6,643 nucleotides of DNA. Origin: Chloroflexota bacterium. Its GTDB lineage: Bacteria; Chloroflexota; Dehalococcoidia; Dehalococcoidales; WRFJ01. Below the pieces are notes generated by a model, which saw nothing but the letters and a program-made list of their open reading frames with translations, had not been told where the DNA came from and did not search any database. Shown here in pieces: positions 1 to 6,643 of the stretch. Position 1 is the first letter of the stretch, and the number at the start of each line of letters is the position of its first letter. Made by a program: the position numbers and the translations under genes. The DNA is taken from positions 1 to 6,643 of the forward strand of contig WRFJ01000052.1 in the NCBI GenBank assembly GCA_009778865.1, given 5' to 3'.

Positions 1-31
1 TGCGTCAAAAATATGGGAGTTATTAAATAAC

Positions 32-229
32 ATGGAATGCCAAATAGAGCTCAATAAACAAAATTGTTCGTGCAATAAACAGTCATGCGATCGACATGGA
101 AAATGCTGCGATTGCGTGCTATATCACAGACAAACACGCAGTTTGCCTAAATGTTTTTTTAATGGCGGACACCCAGACGGTCATTCATACGAAAACTTCG
201 CCTGTTTAGTAACCGCTAAAGAATTATAG
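32..229 (+). CDS. Small cysteine-rich protein, DUF6485-like
   Basis: This 65-residue protein has nine cysteines (C3, C12, C14, C19, C25, C26, C28, C41, C58), several in CxC or CCxC spacing, plus histidines at 22, 32, 47 and 51. That pattern suggests a small metal-binding or Fe-S/zinc protein acting in the cytosol; there is no signal peptide or membrane segment. The opening (MECQIE, then NCSC), the GKCCDC block and the LPKCFF segment match what I remember of the uncharacterised DUF6485 family, whose members are about this length, so it looks complete. The ATG is preceded by GGGAG at 15-19, a 12-nt spacer. The reading frame is open to the window's left edge, but the family-like N-terminus favours this start. 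It ends in tandem stops (TAG then TAA), 11 nt before the next gene. Its function is unknown; the metal-binding role is inferred from the cysteine pattern. Confidence 0.82.
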   Translation: MECQIELNKQNCSCNKQSCDRHGKCCDCVLYHRQTRSLPKCFFNGGHPDGHSYENFACLVTAKEL

Positions 230-240
230 TAAGCAGTAAA

Positions 241-1056
241 ATGAAAAATAAAATGGGTGCATCAAAAATTAACGATACCAAATCTCTAGGCATAGGGCAT
301 ATAGAATTAACAATTATCAAACCGGCAGAGAATCTTGGCATATATGAAGCTGATCAAAATGAGAGTAATTTTTATTTATCTTGTTTAACAGGCGGTACTA
401 CTGCTGCCAATATAGCTGTAGACTCAGTAGCGGCAGTGCAAAAAGTATGGGATAAAGGCAGCGATTATAAAGCCGTATCTCTAGCCAAAATGTTTTCGCT
501 GATTATGCTTTCACAGTGGTTTTATCAACTGCGAGAGAATAATCTTTTAGAAGAGCAAAAAGAAAAAGTCTACCGTTCATCGGCCTGGACACTCTTATCA
601 TTATTTGAAGAAGATCCGAGAAAACCGTACTGGCCAGTGCTCTTGGATAGCCAGATAGATATTGCCGTTAAGCTGGATAAACAATTCAGATATGAAATAG
701 AAAAAGACGACGATATGGCAGCTTATGCCGTATTACTCTTAGCTTGGACTGTACAAGCTGCCGGTGATGTAGTTTTGGACTGGAATAAAGTAGAAGTACC
801 GCTTAAAGACTTCGCCCAGCTTACCCAAGCTCAAGCTATATTAAACGATGAGCCTTTTAAAACAGCGCAAAACCTGCTGGATATTTTGGATGCCCAGCAA
901 GGCGGCATGATGGCTATGGCACGTTTTTATCAAAAGATGTGCCCGGCGACTAAAGAAAAGCCGCAAGACATCATCAAGCAACAGCCGGTTAAAAAGAATG
1001 CTCCTAAGACCAAAGTAAGCCGTAACATTAAAACCGAGAAAAACGATGGAAAATAA
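241..1056 (+). CDS. Uncharacterised 271-residue protein with Lys-rich C-terminal tail
   Basis: I do not recognise the family. The chain is soluble, with no signal peptide or convincing membrane segment. Residues 16-60 look beta-rich (GIGHIELTIIKPAENLGIYE, then a GGTT turn). Residues 60-230 look mainly helical with many aromatic residues, including W70, W93, W116, W131, W169 and W181. Residues 235-271 form a Lys/Pro-rich, probably disordered basic tail that could bind nucleic acid or a partner. The start is uncertain: ATG 241 and the in-frame ATG 253 both lack a good Shine-Dalgarno sequence, so translation may be coupled to the gene 11 nt upstream. Its 3' end overlaps the next gene by 11 nt, which argues for co-translation with the two-domain kinase. 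The even codon use and operon placement make it a real gene; its role is unknown. Confidence 0.85.
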   Translation: MKNKMGASKINDTKSLGIGHIELTIIKPAENLGIYEADQNESNFYLSCLTGGTTAANIAVDSVAAVQKVWDKGSDYKAVSLAKMFSLIMLSQWFYQLRENNLLEEQKEKVYRSSAWTLLSLFEEDPRKPYWPVLLDSQIDIAVKLDKQFRYEIEKDDDMAAYAVLLLAWTVQAAGDVVLDWNKVEVPLKDFAQLTQAQAILNDEPFKTAQNLLDILDAQQGGMMAMARFYQKMCPATKEKPQDIIKQQPVKKNAPKTKVSRNIKTEKNDGK

Positions 1057-2599
1057 ACTGCCGCCGGCCGTTGCTGCTTTTTTAGCACCTTCTTTTTACG
1101 CACATAAGCCTCAGCAAGTGCAGTTCATACAAACGCATATTTCTTATATTTTTATAGCCGACGAATTAGTTTATAAAGTTAAAAAAGCCGTTAATTACGG
1201 TTGGGTTGACTATCAAAGCTTAAAAAAACGCAAGCTGGCCTGTCAATTAGAAAACGACTTAAATGCCCGATTTTCTCCCGAAGTTTATCTGGGCGTAGTA
1301 CCAGTTTCATTAGAAAACGGTCAATATGTGCTGGGAAGCCATCAAAATATTACAGAATATGCTGTAAAAATGACACACCTGCCGCAAGAAAATATGCTGG
1401 ATTATATGCTACAAAACGGGCAGATCAGCATCCAAAACATACAAGAACTGGCTTCTTATATAGCTTCCCTTCATAAAAAAGCTTTACCGGCTGCCGATAA
1501 AGTTTATGGCAGTTATCAGCAAATATTTCAAAACGCTGCTGAAAATTTCCCAGATATATTAAAAAATACCTGCGGCCTTTTAAGCAGAAAAGATTTGGCT
1601 AAGGTACAGACTATATCTTTAGCCATGATTAGAGCAAACAAAGTTTTGCTAGATAAACGTCATCAAAACGAACATATTAAAGATCTGCACGGAGATCTGC
1701 ACACCGCCCACATCTGCTTTACCAGCTATGGCCCGCGCATCTATGACTGTATAGATTTTAATACAGCTTTTAGATGTATAGATAATGCCGCCGAAGTAGC
1801 TTTTTTGGCCATGGATTTGGACAGTAAAGGACGAGCTGATTTATCGGCAGCTTTCGTGCAAGCTTATATAGAAGCTTGCGGCGATTATCAGGCCCAAGAA
1901 CTGATTACTATGTATAAAACTTATTATGCACTGGTACGCTGCAAAGTAGCTTCTTTTGAATTAAAAGATCCTGATATAAATTATCGACAAAAAAGAGCAG
2001 CTAGAGCTAAAGTACGCAATTATTTTAATTTGGCTTACACTTATTGTCTGTTGTTAAAAACGGTTTTGGCCATTACTGTAGGTTTAAGCGGCTGTGGTAA
2101 AAGCACTCTTGCACAGATGTTATGCCATCAAATGCCGCTGGTATATCTTAATTCCGACATCATACGCAAAGAAATGCTGGGACTAAATTCCCAAGACACC
2201 TGCCGTACTAAGTTTAACAGCGGTATATATACTTTAGAAAATACTCAAAAAACTTACTGCCGTCTGTATAAAATAGCCCAAGCCTATTTGCAAACAGGAC
2301 AAAGTGTAATAATAGATGCTTCTTTTGGTAAGCATCAGCAGCGTAACAGCGCTAAGCAACTTGCCGAACGAAACGGCGTAGATTTTAAAATAATTGAGTT
2401 TGATGTACCTGATGCCACATGTCTTTTAAACCTTAGCCGAAGAAAAGACGGCAAGAGTATTTCCGATGCTCGCGCCGACACTTTCTTTGAGCAAAAAAAA
2501 TCCTTTGAAACATTAAAAGATGCGCCAAAGCATGCTATAATAAGCAAAATTCGGTCTTACCGTACGATTAAAGAAATTATAGATTATTTGGTAAGTTGA
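1046..2599 (+). CDS. Bifunctional APH-like kinase / P-loop ATPase-kinase fusion
   Basis: This 517-residue protein has two domains. Residues about 1-335 are an aminoglycoside-phosphotransferase-like kinase fold: a lysine-containing strand near VYKVKK (42-47), a Brenner-type catalytic motif HGDLH (215-219) with D217 as likely catalytic base, and IDFN (236-239) with D237 in the metal-binding DFG-equivalent position. Residues about 340-517 are a P-loop kinase: Walker A GLSGCGKST (346-354), an NSD motif (369-371) that may bind substrate, a Walker B-like VIIDAS (421-426), and an Arg-rich lid near SRRKDGKSISDAR (464-476). This arrangement matches the known COG2187 plus COG0645 fusion, typically about 500 residues, so it appears complete. 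The substrates are not established; despite the fold name, aminoglycoside resistance should not be assumed. The ATG overlaps the upstream gene by 11 nt and has only a weak ribosome binding site, suggesting translational coupling. It ends in a single TGA, in frame with ahcY. Confidence 0.9.
   Translation: MENKLPPAVAAFLAPSFYAHKPQQVQFIQTHISYIFIADELVYKVKKAVNYGWVDYQSLKKRKLACQLENDLNARFSPEVYLGVVPVSLENGQYVLGSHQNITEYAVKMTHLPQENMLDYMLQNGQISIQNIQELASYIASLHKKALPAADKVYGSYQQIFQNAAENFPDILKNTCGLLSRKDLAKVQTISLAMIRANKVLLDKRHQNEHIKDLHGDLHTAHICFTSYGPRIYDCIDFNTAFRCIDNAAEVAFLAMDLDSKGRADLSAAFVQAYIEACGDYQAQELITMYKTYYALVRCKVASFELKDPDINYRQKRAARAKVRNYFNLAYTYCLLLKTVLAITVGLSGCGKSTLAQMLCHQMPLVYLNSDIIRKEMLGLNSQDTCRTKFNSGIYTLENTQKTYCRLYKIAQAYLQTGQSVIIDASFGKHQQRNSAKQLAERNGVDFKIIEFDVPDATCLLNLSRRKDGKSISDARADTFFEQKKSFETLKDAPKHAIISKIRSYRTIKEIIDYLVS
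2533..2541 (+). promoter_or_regulatory. Candidate extended -10 promoter for ahcY inside the kinase gene
   Basis: TGCTATAAT is a perfect extended -10 element. A 4-of-6 match to the -35 consensus (TTAAAA, 2513-2518) sits 17 nt upstream of the hexamer. A start near 2548 would give a leader of about 75 nt before ahcY. It lies inside coding sequence, and AT-rich DNA yields such matches by chance, so it is only a candidate internal promoter that could let ahcY and the genes after it be expressed separately from the first three. Confidence 0.35.
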
Positions 2600-3883
<1,284 letters not shown>

Positions 3884-3907
3884 ATTAAAAAATCTAAGTC
3901 AAAACTG

Positions 3908-3913
3908 AAAGGA
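3908..3913 (+). promoter_or_regulatory. Ribosome binding site of the small membrane protein
   Basis: AAAGGA lies 8 nt before the ATG at 3922, at good spacing. It supports this start and indicates that the membrane-protein gene is translated on its own rather than only by coupling to ahcY. Confidence 0.6.
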
Positions 3914-3921
3914 ATATGTAA

Positions 3922-4314
3922 ATGACCGAACAGCCAAGTAGTCAAAAGCCCAAAGAACCCAATGCCTGGGACAAAATGCATCCAGTCTTGCGTATAGTCA
4001 TTATGGTAGTAGCCGCTTTTATAGGCGAGATTATTATGTTAGTGTTGGGTATGATGTTGAGCGCCAATAGCTCAAGCCCGATAGCCTTAATCATTTTTGC
4101 TCTAATTATACCGGTATCCTGTATCTTCTATGCTTTATATCTATTACTCGGATCTAAGAAAGACAAAGAAGACTTAGAAAAAACTGTTAGTGCTTTGGAA
4201 AATGCTCTGGAAGCAAACGAGCATGAAGTTCAAGATAATAACTTGCAAGATCCGCCAGCACAAGACTTAGCTGCAGAAGATACCGATTATAACTTACCTA
4301 AAGACAAAATATAA
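3922..4314 (+). CDS. Small membrane protein with two transmembrane segments and acidic tail
   Basis: This 130-residue protein is of unrecognised family. A short polar N-terminus rich in Pro, Gln and Lys (1-20) is followed by two hydrophobic segments at about 22-46 and 53-77, separated by a short Ser-rich loop (SANSSSP). A Lys/Asp patch (79-83) lies just after the second segment, then a likely amphipathic or coiled-coil helix (about 82-104) and an acidic disordered tail to the end. The basic residues after the second segment predict that both termini lie in the cytoplasm. There is no signal peptidase site. It lies 38 nt after ahcY and 3 nt before the phosphohexomutase, so it is probably co-expressed with both. 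It could anchor or scaffold an envelope-related partner, but that is a guess from topology and context. Confidence 0.82.
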   Translation: MTEQPSSQKPKEPNAWDKMHPVLRIVIMVVAAFIGEIIMLVLGMMLSANSSSPIALIIFALIIPVSCIFYALYLLLGSKKDKEDLEKTVSALENALEANEHEVQDNNLQDPPAQDLAAEDTDYNLPKDKI

Positions 4315-4317
4315 ATT

Positions 4318-5736
4318 ATGCCCAATATCAAGTTTGGCACCGATGGTTTTCGCGGTATCACAGACCAGGATTTTAATGAAGAGAGCGTGCGTACCATAGC
4401 TGCTGCTTTGGCTGTGTATTTACAAAGAAAAGGCTTAGCGACCCGCGGCGTAGTTGTAGGATATGACCGCCGTTACAAATCAGCCGAGTTTGCTTCTGTA
4501 GCCGCTTGCGTACTAGGCAATATGGGTATAAAAGTGTATCTCTTTGACCACGCCGTGCCCACACCTGTAGTATCTTACGCCATTGTGGCCTATAATCTAG
4601 GCGGTGGTGCAATTATAACGGCCTCACATAACCCTCCCCAATGGAACGGCTTTAAAATCAAGACCGAAAGCGGCGCCGGTGCACCGCTGCAAGTTACCGA
4701 TAGTTTGGAAAAAATCTGCTGCACTCTTAACATGCCTCCTCTGACAATGACTTTAGAGGAACTTAAGTACAAAGAGGTGGTAATCAGCGCTGATTTCATG
4801 ATAGACATTTATAATAAACATTTAAGCGAACTAGTTGATCTAGAGCTTATTAAAAAGCAAAATTGGCGTATTGTCACCAATCCCATGCATGGTGCTGGTA
4901 TAGGCTATTTCCCTCATCTTTTGCAAGGCGGTCAGATAACTATAGAAGAAATAAATAACGAAATAGATTTTGTTTTCGGCGATGTGCCGCCTGAGCCGGT
5001 AGAAAAGAATTTAAGCGACCAGATAAGTTTTATGCGTGCTTTGCCATGCTCGGTTGGCATAGCCTTAGACGGAGATGCCGATCGCTTAGCTTTAATATCC
5101 GAAGAAGGTGAGTATTTAGGACCACCACAGACTTTCTCTATGCTAGCTCATTATATGTTTAAACATAAAACCATCAACGGTGGTTTGGCACGCACAGTCA
5201 ATGCTAGTATTATGCTGGAAAAAATCTGCCGGCAATTTGCTAAACCTTTATATACAGTGCCGGTAGGTTTTAAACATATTGCCGCCGCCATGACAGAACA
5301 AGGTGTGTCCATAGGCGGTGAAGAAAGCGGCAGTTACGGTTTTAGCACCCACATGCCTGAGCGGGATGGCATTTTAAGCGGTCTTTATATATTAGAATTT
5401 ATGGCACGTGAGAAAAAATTACCCAGTCAAATATTGGAGGATTTGTATAGAATTACCGGCAAATGGTATTACCGCCGTTTAGACATTACTTATAACCCGA
5501 CTATAAGAGATAAAATTATGGCCAAGATAAAAACCTTAAAACCCGGATGGATAGGCCAAGAGGCCATAATTGATTCCGATGATCTAGACGGCCTTAAATT
5601 AACACTGCAGAGTGGTGCTTGGCTCTTACTAAGACCATCCGGCACAGAACCATTGATACGCATTTACGCCGAAAGCCTCTTGCCTGAGCAAACAGATGAA
5701 TTATTAGCTTATGGAAAGCAAAGTTTAGGACTTTAA
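4318..5736 (+). CDS. Phosphoglucomutase/phosphomannomutase (alpha-D-phosphohexomutase)
   Basis: This enzyme moves phosphate between C6 and C1 of a hexose phosphate through a phosphoserine. All four family signatures are present in order: the N-terminal FGTDGFRG (6-13), the catalytic TASHNP (101-106) with S103 as phosphoserine, the metal-binding DGDADR (251-256), the sugar-recognition GGEESGSYGF (333-342), and the phosphate-binding RPSGTEPLIRIY (439-450). At 472 residues it is full length for the superfamily. GEESG is the form typical of glucose/mannose mutases, but sequence alone does not settle glucose versus mannose preference, so no symbol is given. The cupin gene 2 nt downstream resembles phosphomannose isomerase, which favours a mannose-1-phosphate role. 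The ATG is 3 nt after the previous stop and has no clear Shine-Dalgarno site, so translation is probably coupled to the membrane-protein gene. Confidence 0.95.
   Translation: MPNIKFGTDGFRGITDQDFNEESVRTIAAALAVYLQRKGLATRGVVVGYDRRYKSAEFASVAACVLGNMGIKVYLFDHAVPTPVVSYAIVAYNLGGGAIITASHNPPQWNGFKIKTESGAGAPLQVTDSLEKICCTLNMPPLTMTLEELKYKEVVISADFMIDIYNKHLSELVDLELIKKQNWRIVTNPMHGAGIGYFPHLLQGGQITIEEINNEIDFVFGDVPPEPVEKNLSDQISFMRALPCSVGIALDGDADRLALISEEGEYLGPPQTFSMLAHYMFKHKTINGGLARTVNASIMLEKICRQFAKPLYTVPVGFKHIAAAMTEQGVSIGGEESGSYGFSTHMPERDGILSGLYILEFMAREKKLPSQILEDLYRITGKWYYRRLDITYNPTIRDKIMAKIKTLKPGWIGQEAIIDSDDLDGLKLTLQSGAWLLLRPSGTEPLIRIYAESLLPEQTDELLAYGKQSLGL
5727..5730 (+). promoter_or_regulatory. Weak ribosome binding site of the cupin gene
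   Basis: AGGA, within the last codons of the mutase gene, lies 8 nt before the ATG at 5739. The short match and the 2-nt gap between the genes suggest that translation of the cupin depends partly on ribosomes finishing the mutase. Confidence 0.45.
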
Positions 5737-5738
5737 AA

Positions 5739-6125
5739 ATGAGTGATATATTTAACCAAATAAAGATTGTAGATAAACCATGGGGTCAGGAAGTATGGTT
5801 TGCCATCACTAATAAGTATGCCGGTAAAGTTATTTATGTAAAAAAAGGAAAGCGTCTTTCATTGCAATACCATGAAAAAAAGATGGAAAGTATGTTGGTA
5901 TTGGAGGGAGAACTAAAGCTAATATACGGCACTGACAGCACATGCTTGCAAGAAGTAATTATTGGGAAGGGACAGGCCATTACTATACTACCGCATACTA
6001 TTCACCGCACTATTGCTGTCCAAGACACCACCATCTTGGAAGTATCCACACCGGAAATGGAAGACGTAGTGCGTTTAAGTGATGATTACAACCGTTTAGA
6101 TAAAAAACAAAAGGGTCTCCCCTAG
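5739..6125 (+). CDS. Stand-alone cupin, phosphomannose isomerase type II-like
   Basis: This 128-residue single-domain cupin resembles the C-terminal isomerase domain of bifunctional ManC-type enzymes. Recognisable points are the opening KPWGQEVWFA (13-22), cupin motif 1 around GKRLSLQYHEKKME (37-50) ending in LEGEL (55-59), motif 2 GKGQAITILPHTIH (76-89), and the C-terminal EVSTPEMEDVVRLSDDYNR run (101-119), which is strongly like the end of type II phosphomannose isomerases. Likely metal ligands are Q43, H45, E50 and H89; the usual second His of the HxH pair is K47. It carries no GDP-mannose pyrophosphorylase domain and is a normal length for stand-alone homologues. It follows the phosphohexomutase by 2 nt, consistent with fructose-6-P to mannose-6-P to mannose-1-P conversion. 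The fold is secure; the activity is inferred, and a sugar-sensing role is possible. Confidence 0.85.
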   Translation: MSDIFNQIKIVDKPWGQEVWFAITNKYAGKVIYVKKGKRLSLQYHEKKMESMLVLEGELKLIYGTDSTCLQEVIIGKGQAITILPHTIHRTIAVQDTTILEVSTPEMEDVVRLSDDYNRLDKKQKGLP

Positions 6126-6132
6126 ATAAGAG

Positions 6133-6260
6133 GTATACTGGCTCCCCATTAAGACAAGTGTACTGCAATGTACAGTACGCAAACTATGAATAACAGAAGA
6201 GCTATCCAACGAAAAAAGCATCGCAGTTCCTGATGCGATGCTTTTTTCGTTGCAGTATAC
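6133..6260. repeat. Four GYRTACTG 8-mers in nested inverted order
   Basis: GTATACTG (6133-6140) is matched exactly in inverted form at 6253-6260. GTGTACTG (6158-6165) is matched by CAGTACGC (6173-6180), forming an 8-bp hairpin with one G-U pair and a 7-nt loop. The outer pair encloses this hairpin and the terminator hairpin, and its 3' strand directly abuts the terminator stem. As RNA this could close a three-way junction of 128 nt; as DNA it could be the ends of a very small mobile element or a set of binding sites. The 8-mers are short enough for partial coincidence. Confidence 0.4.
6207..6252. terminator. Bidirectional intrinsic terminator
   Basis: A perfect 19-bp stem (6207-6225 with 6234-6252) encloses an 8-nt loop (6226-6233). 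The GC-richer top of the stem is GCATCGCA, and the stem base carries a run of six A on the 5' side and six T on the 3' side. It therefore resembles a Rho-independent terminator on either strand. It lies 81 nt after the cupin stop, closing the + strand operon, and would also stop transcription arriving from the - strand ORF. Confidence 0.88.
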
Positions 6261-6297
6261 ACTGCTGCGAAGTTGTAACTCAATGGCAGGAATGCAT

Positions 6298-6341
6298 GTA
6301 GTTTGAGGGGGTTGAGCCATGGCTCAACCCCCTCAAACTAC
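6298..6341. repeat. Perfect 44-bp palindrome with no spacer
   Basis: Two 22-nt arms are exact reverse complements and meet at CCATGG (6317-6322) with no spacer. The arms contain a run of five G and five C. Complementarity breaks at 6297/6342. It begins one base beyond the TAG of the - strand ORF (6342-6344), so it could form a long transcript-end hairpin, but no T-run follows on the - strand, unlike a standard terminator. It may otherwise be a cruciform-forming protein site, an element end, or a mobile repeat. Confidence 0.9.
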
Positions 6342-6566
6342 CTACTCCTTTTCTTTGGCAATATGCTCTTGATACAAACATCGATTCTCTTCTTTCGAGT
6401 AGTGATCTCGAATCATCGGAAATAAAGCACGAGTAAAGATGTTAACCAGTTCACGAGGTGGCCGGTAGGTCTTCATGTTGAATTCACACACCTTTTGGTT
6501 GCTAGCAACATCGACAACAATAGTGCCATGTCCAGCCCGAATCGTTTCTTGTTCTTCAGACGACAC
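6342..6566 (-). CDS. Possible small hypothetical protein, 74 residues
   Basis: The frame reads from a GTG at 6566 to a TAG at 6342-6344. The product is charged and soluble, with a hydrophobic strand near GTIVVDV (14-20) and a likely helical second half (about 37-74) ending EHIAKEKE. I recognise no family. In favour: the composition looks protein-like and the stop sits exactly beside the palindrome. Against: GTG start, no Shine-Dalgarno site, and two consecutive in-frame TGA codons (6606-6611) just upstream. The frame is open from 6605, so a shorter remnant of a longer gene is possible. A second short frame (ATG at 6609, 17 codons, TGA at 6556-6558) overlaps its 5' end, and a frameshift joining the two would give a product of about 90 residues. 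It could be a degraded gene or a gene of a mobile element. Confidence 0.4.
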   Translation of the reverse strand: MSSEEQETIRAGHGTIVVDVASNQKVCEFNMKTYRPPRELVNIFTRALFPMIRDHYSKEENRCLYQEHIAKEKE

Positions 6567-6643
6567 AAGCGAAAAACTTAAGCTTGAACGAGTGTCGGTT
6601 TGCTTTCATCAAAAGCTGGCTGTTTTTTCTATAAGACACCCAA
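6567..6643. other. Right edge, no gene recognised
   Basis: This segment lies upstream of the - strand ORF and contains no clear promoter or ribosome binding site for it. It includes a T-run (6623-6628) and the motif CTGGCT...TAAGACA (6616-6638), which partly repeats one at 6138-6156. The second copy runs towards the window end, so an element may begin here, but that cannot be judged from the visible bases. Confidence 0.3.

Noticed and set aside
1..30. Possible C-terminal end of an upstream gene, TAA at 28-30
   Set aside because: Only nine codons are visible, and two other frames fit equally well, so no gene can be called.
2335..2547. Open frame on the - strand inside the kinase fusion
   Set aside because: Antisense shadow of a well-supported P-loop domain, with no ribosome binding site or recognisable product.
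1046..2599. Aminoglycoside resistance gene
   Set aside because: The APH fold is shared by many kinases, and the fusion with a P-loop domain matches a widespread housekeeping-type family rather than a known resistance enzyme.
4373..4808. Two antisense open frames within the phosphohexomutase
   Set aside because: Both lie opposite the catalytic serine region of an intact enzyme and look like coding shadows.
6096..6320. 74-codon open frame on the - strand crossing the terminator
   Set aside because: It starts inside the palindrome, reads through the terminator hairpin and overlaps the cupin end; the frame is a by-product of the inverted repeats.
6126..6341. CRISPR array
   Set aside because: The repeated 8-mers are short, occur in both orientations and lack regular spacers.

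Overview
The window is one compact, moderately AT-rich bacterial gene cluster. Seven genes lie head to tail on the + strand (32-6125), followed by a non-coding 3' segment rich in inverted repeats (6126-6341) and one weakly supported small ORF on the - strand (6342-6566). Spacing is tight throughout: 11 nt of overlap between the second and third genes, 2-3 nt around the phosphohexomutase, and no gap above 40 nt. Heavy use of ATA, TTA and AAA codons, AGGAG-like ribosome binding sites and a short-form S-adenosylhomocysteinase fit a Firmicutes-like or other anaerobic bacterium. Negativicutes is my tentative guess, but the window holds no decisive marker. UGA works as a stop here, and no clear gene contains an internal UGA.

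Layout: (1) 32-229, a 65-residue protein with nine cysteines, resembling the DUF6485-type family. (2) 241-1056, an unrecognised 271-residue protein with a Lys-rich tail. (3) 1046-2599, a two-domain protein that joins an aminoglycoside-phosphotransferase-like kinase fold to a P-loop kinase. (4) 2624-3883, S-adenosylhomocysteinase (ahcY) with its own good ribosome binding site and a possible internal promoter. (5) 3922-4314, a small protein with two membrane segments and an acidic tail. (6) 4318-5736, a phosphoglucomutase/phosphomannomutase with every family motif intact. (7) 5739-6125, a stand-alone cupin resembling the phosphomannose-isomerase domain of type II enzymes.

The last two genes make a plausible pair: the cupin could interconvert fructose-6-P and mannose-6-P, and the mutase mannose-6-P and mannose-1-P, supplying activated sugar for envelope polysaccharide. 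AhcY removes the S-adenosylhomocysteine left by methyltransferases. No single pathway links all seven genes, so the cluster looks like a housekeeping transcription unit rather than a dedicated system.

The 3' segment is the least ordinary part. It holds a strong bidirectional terminator (19-bp stem), a perfect 44-bp palindrome abutting the stop of the - strand ORF, and four copies of an 8-mer GYRTACTG in nested inverted order around the terminator. I see no convincing undescribed system. The palindrome and the nested repeat set deserve follow-up first, then the unknown 271-residue gene overlapping the two-domain kinase.
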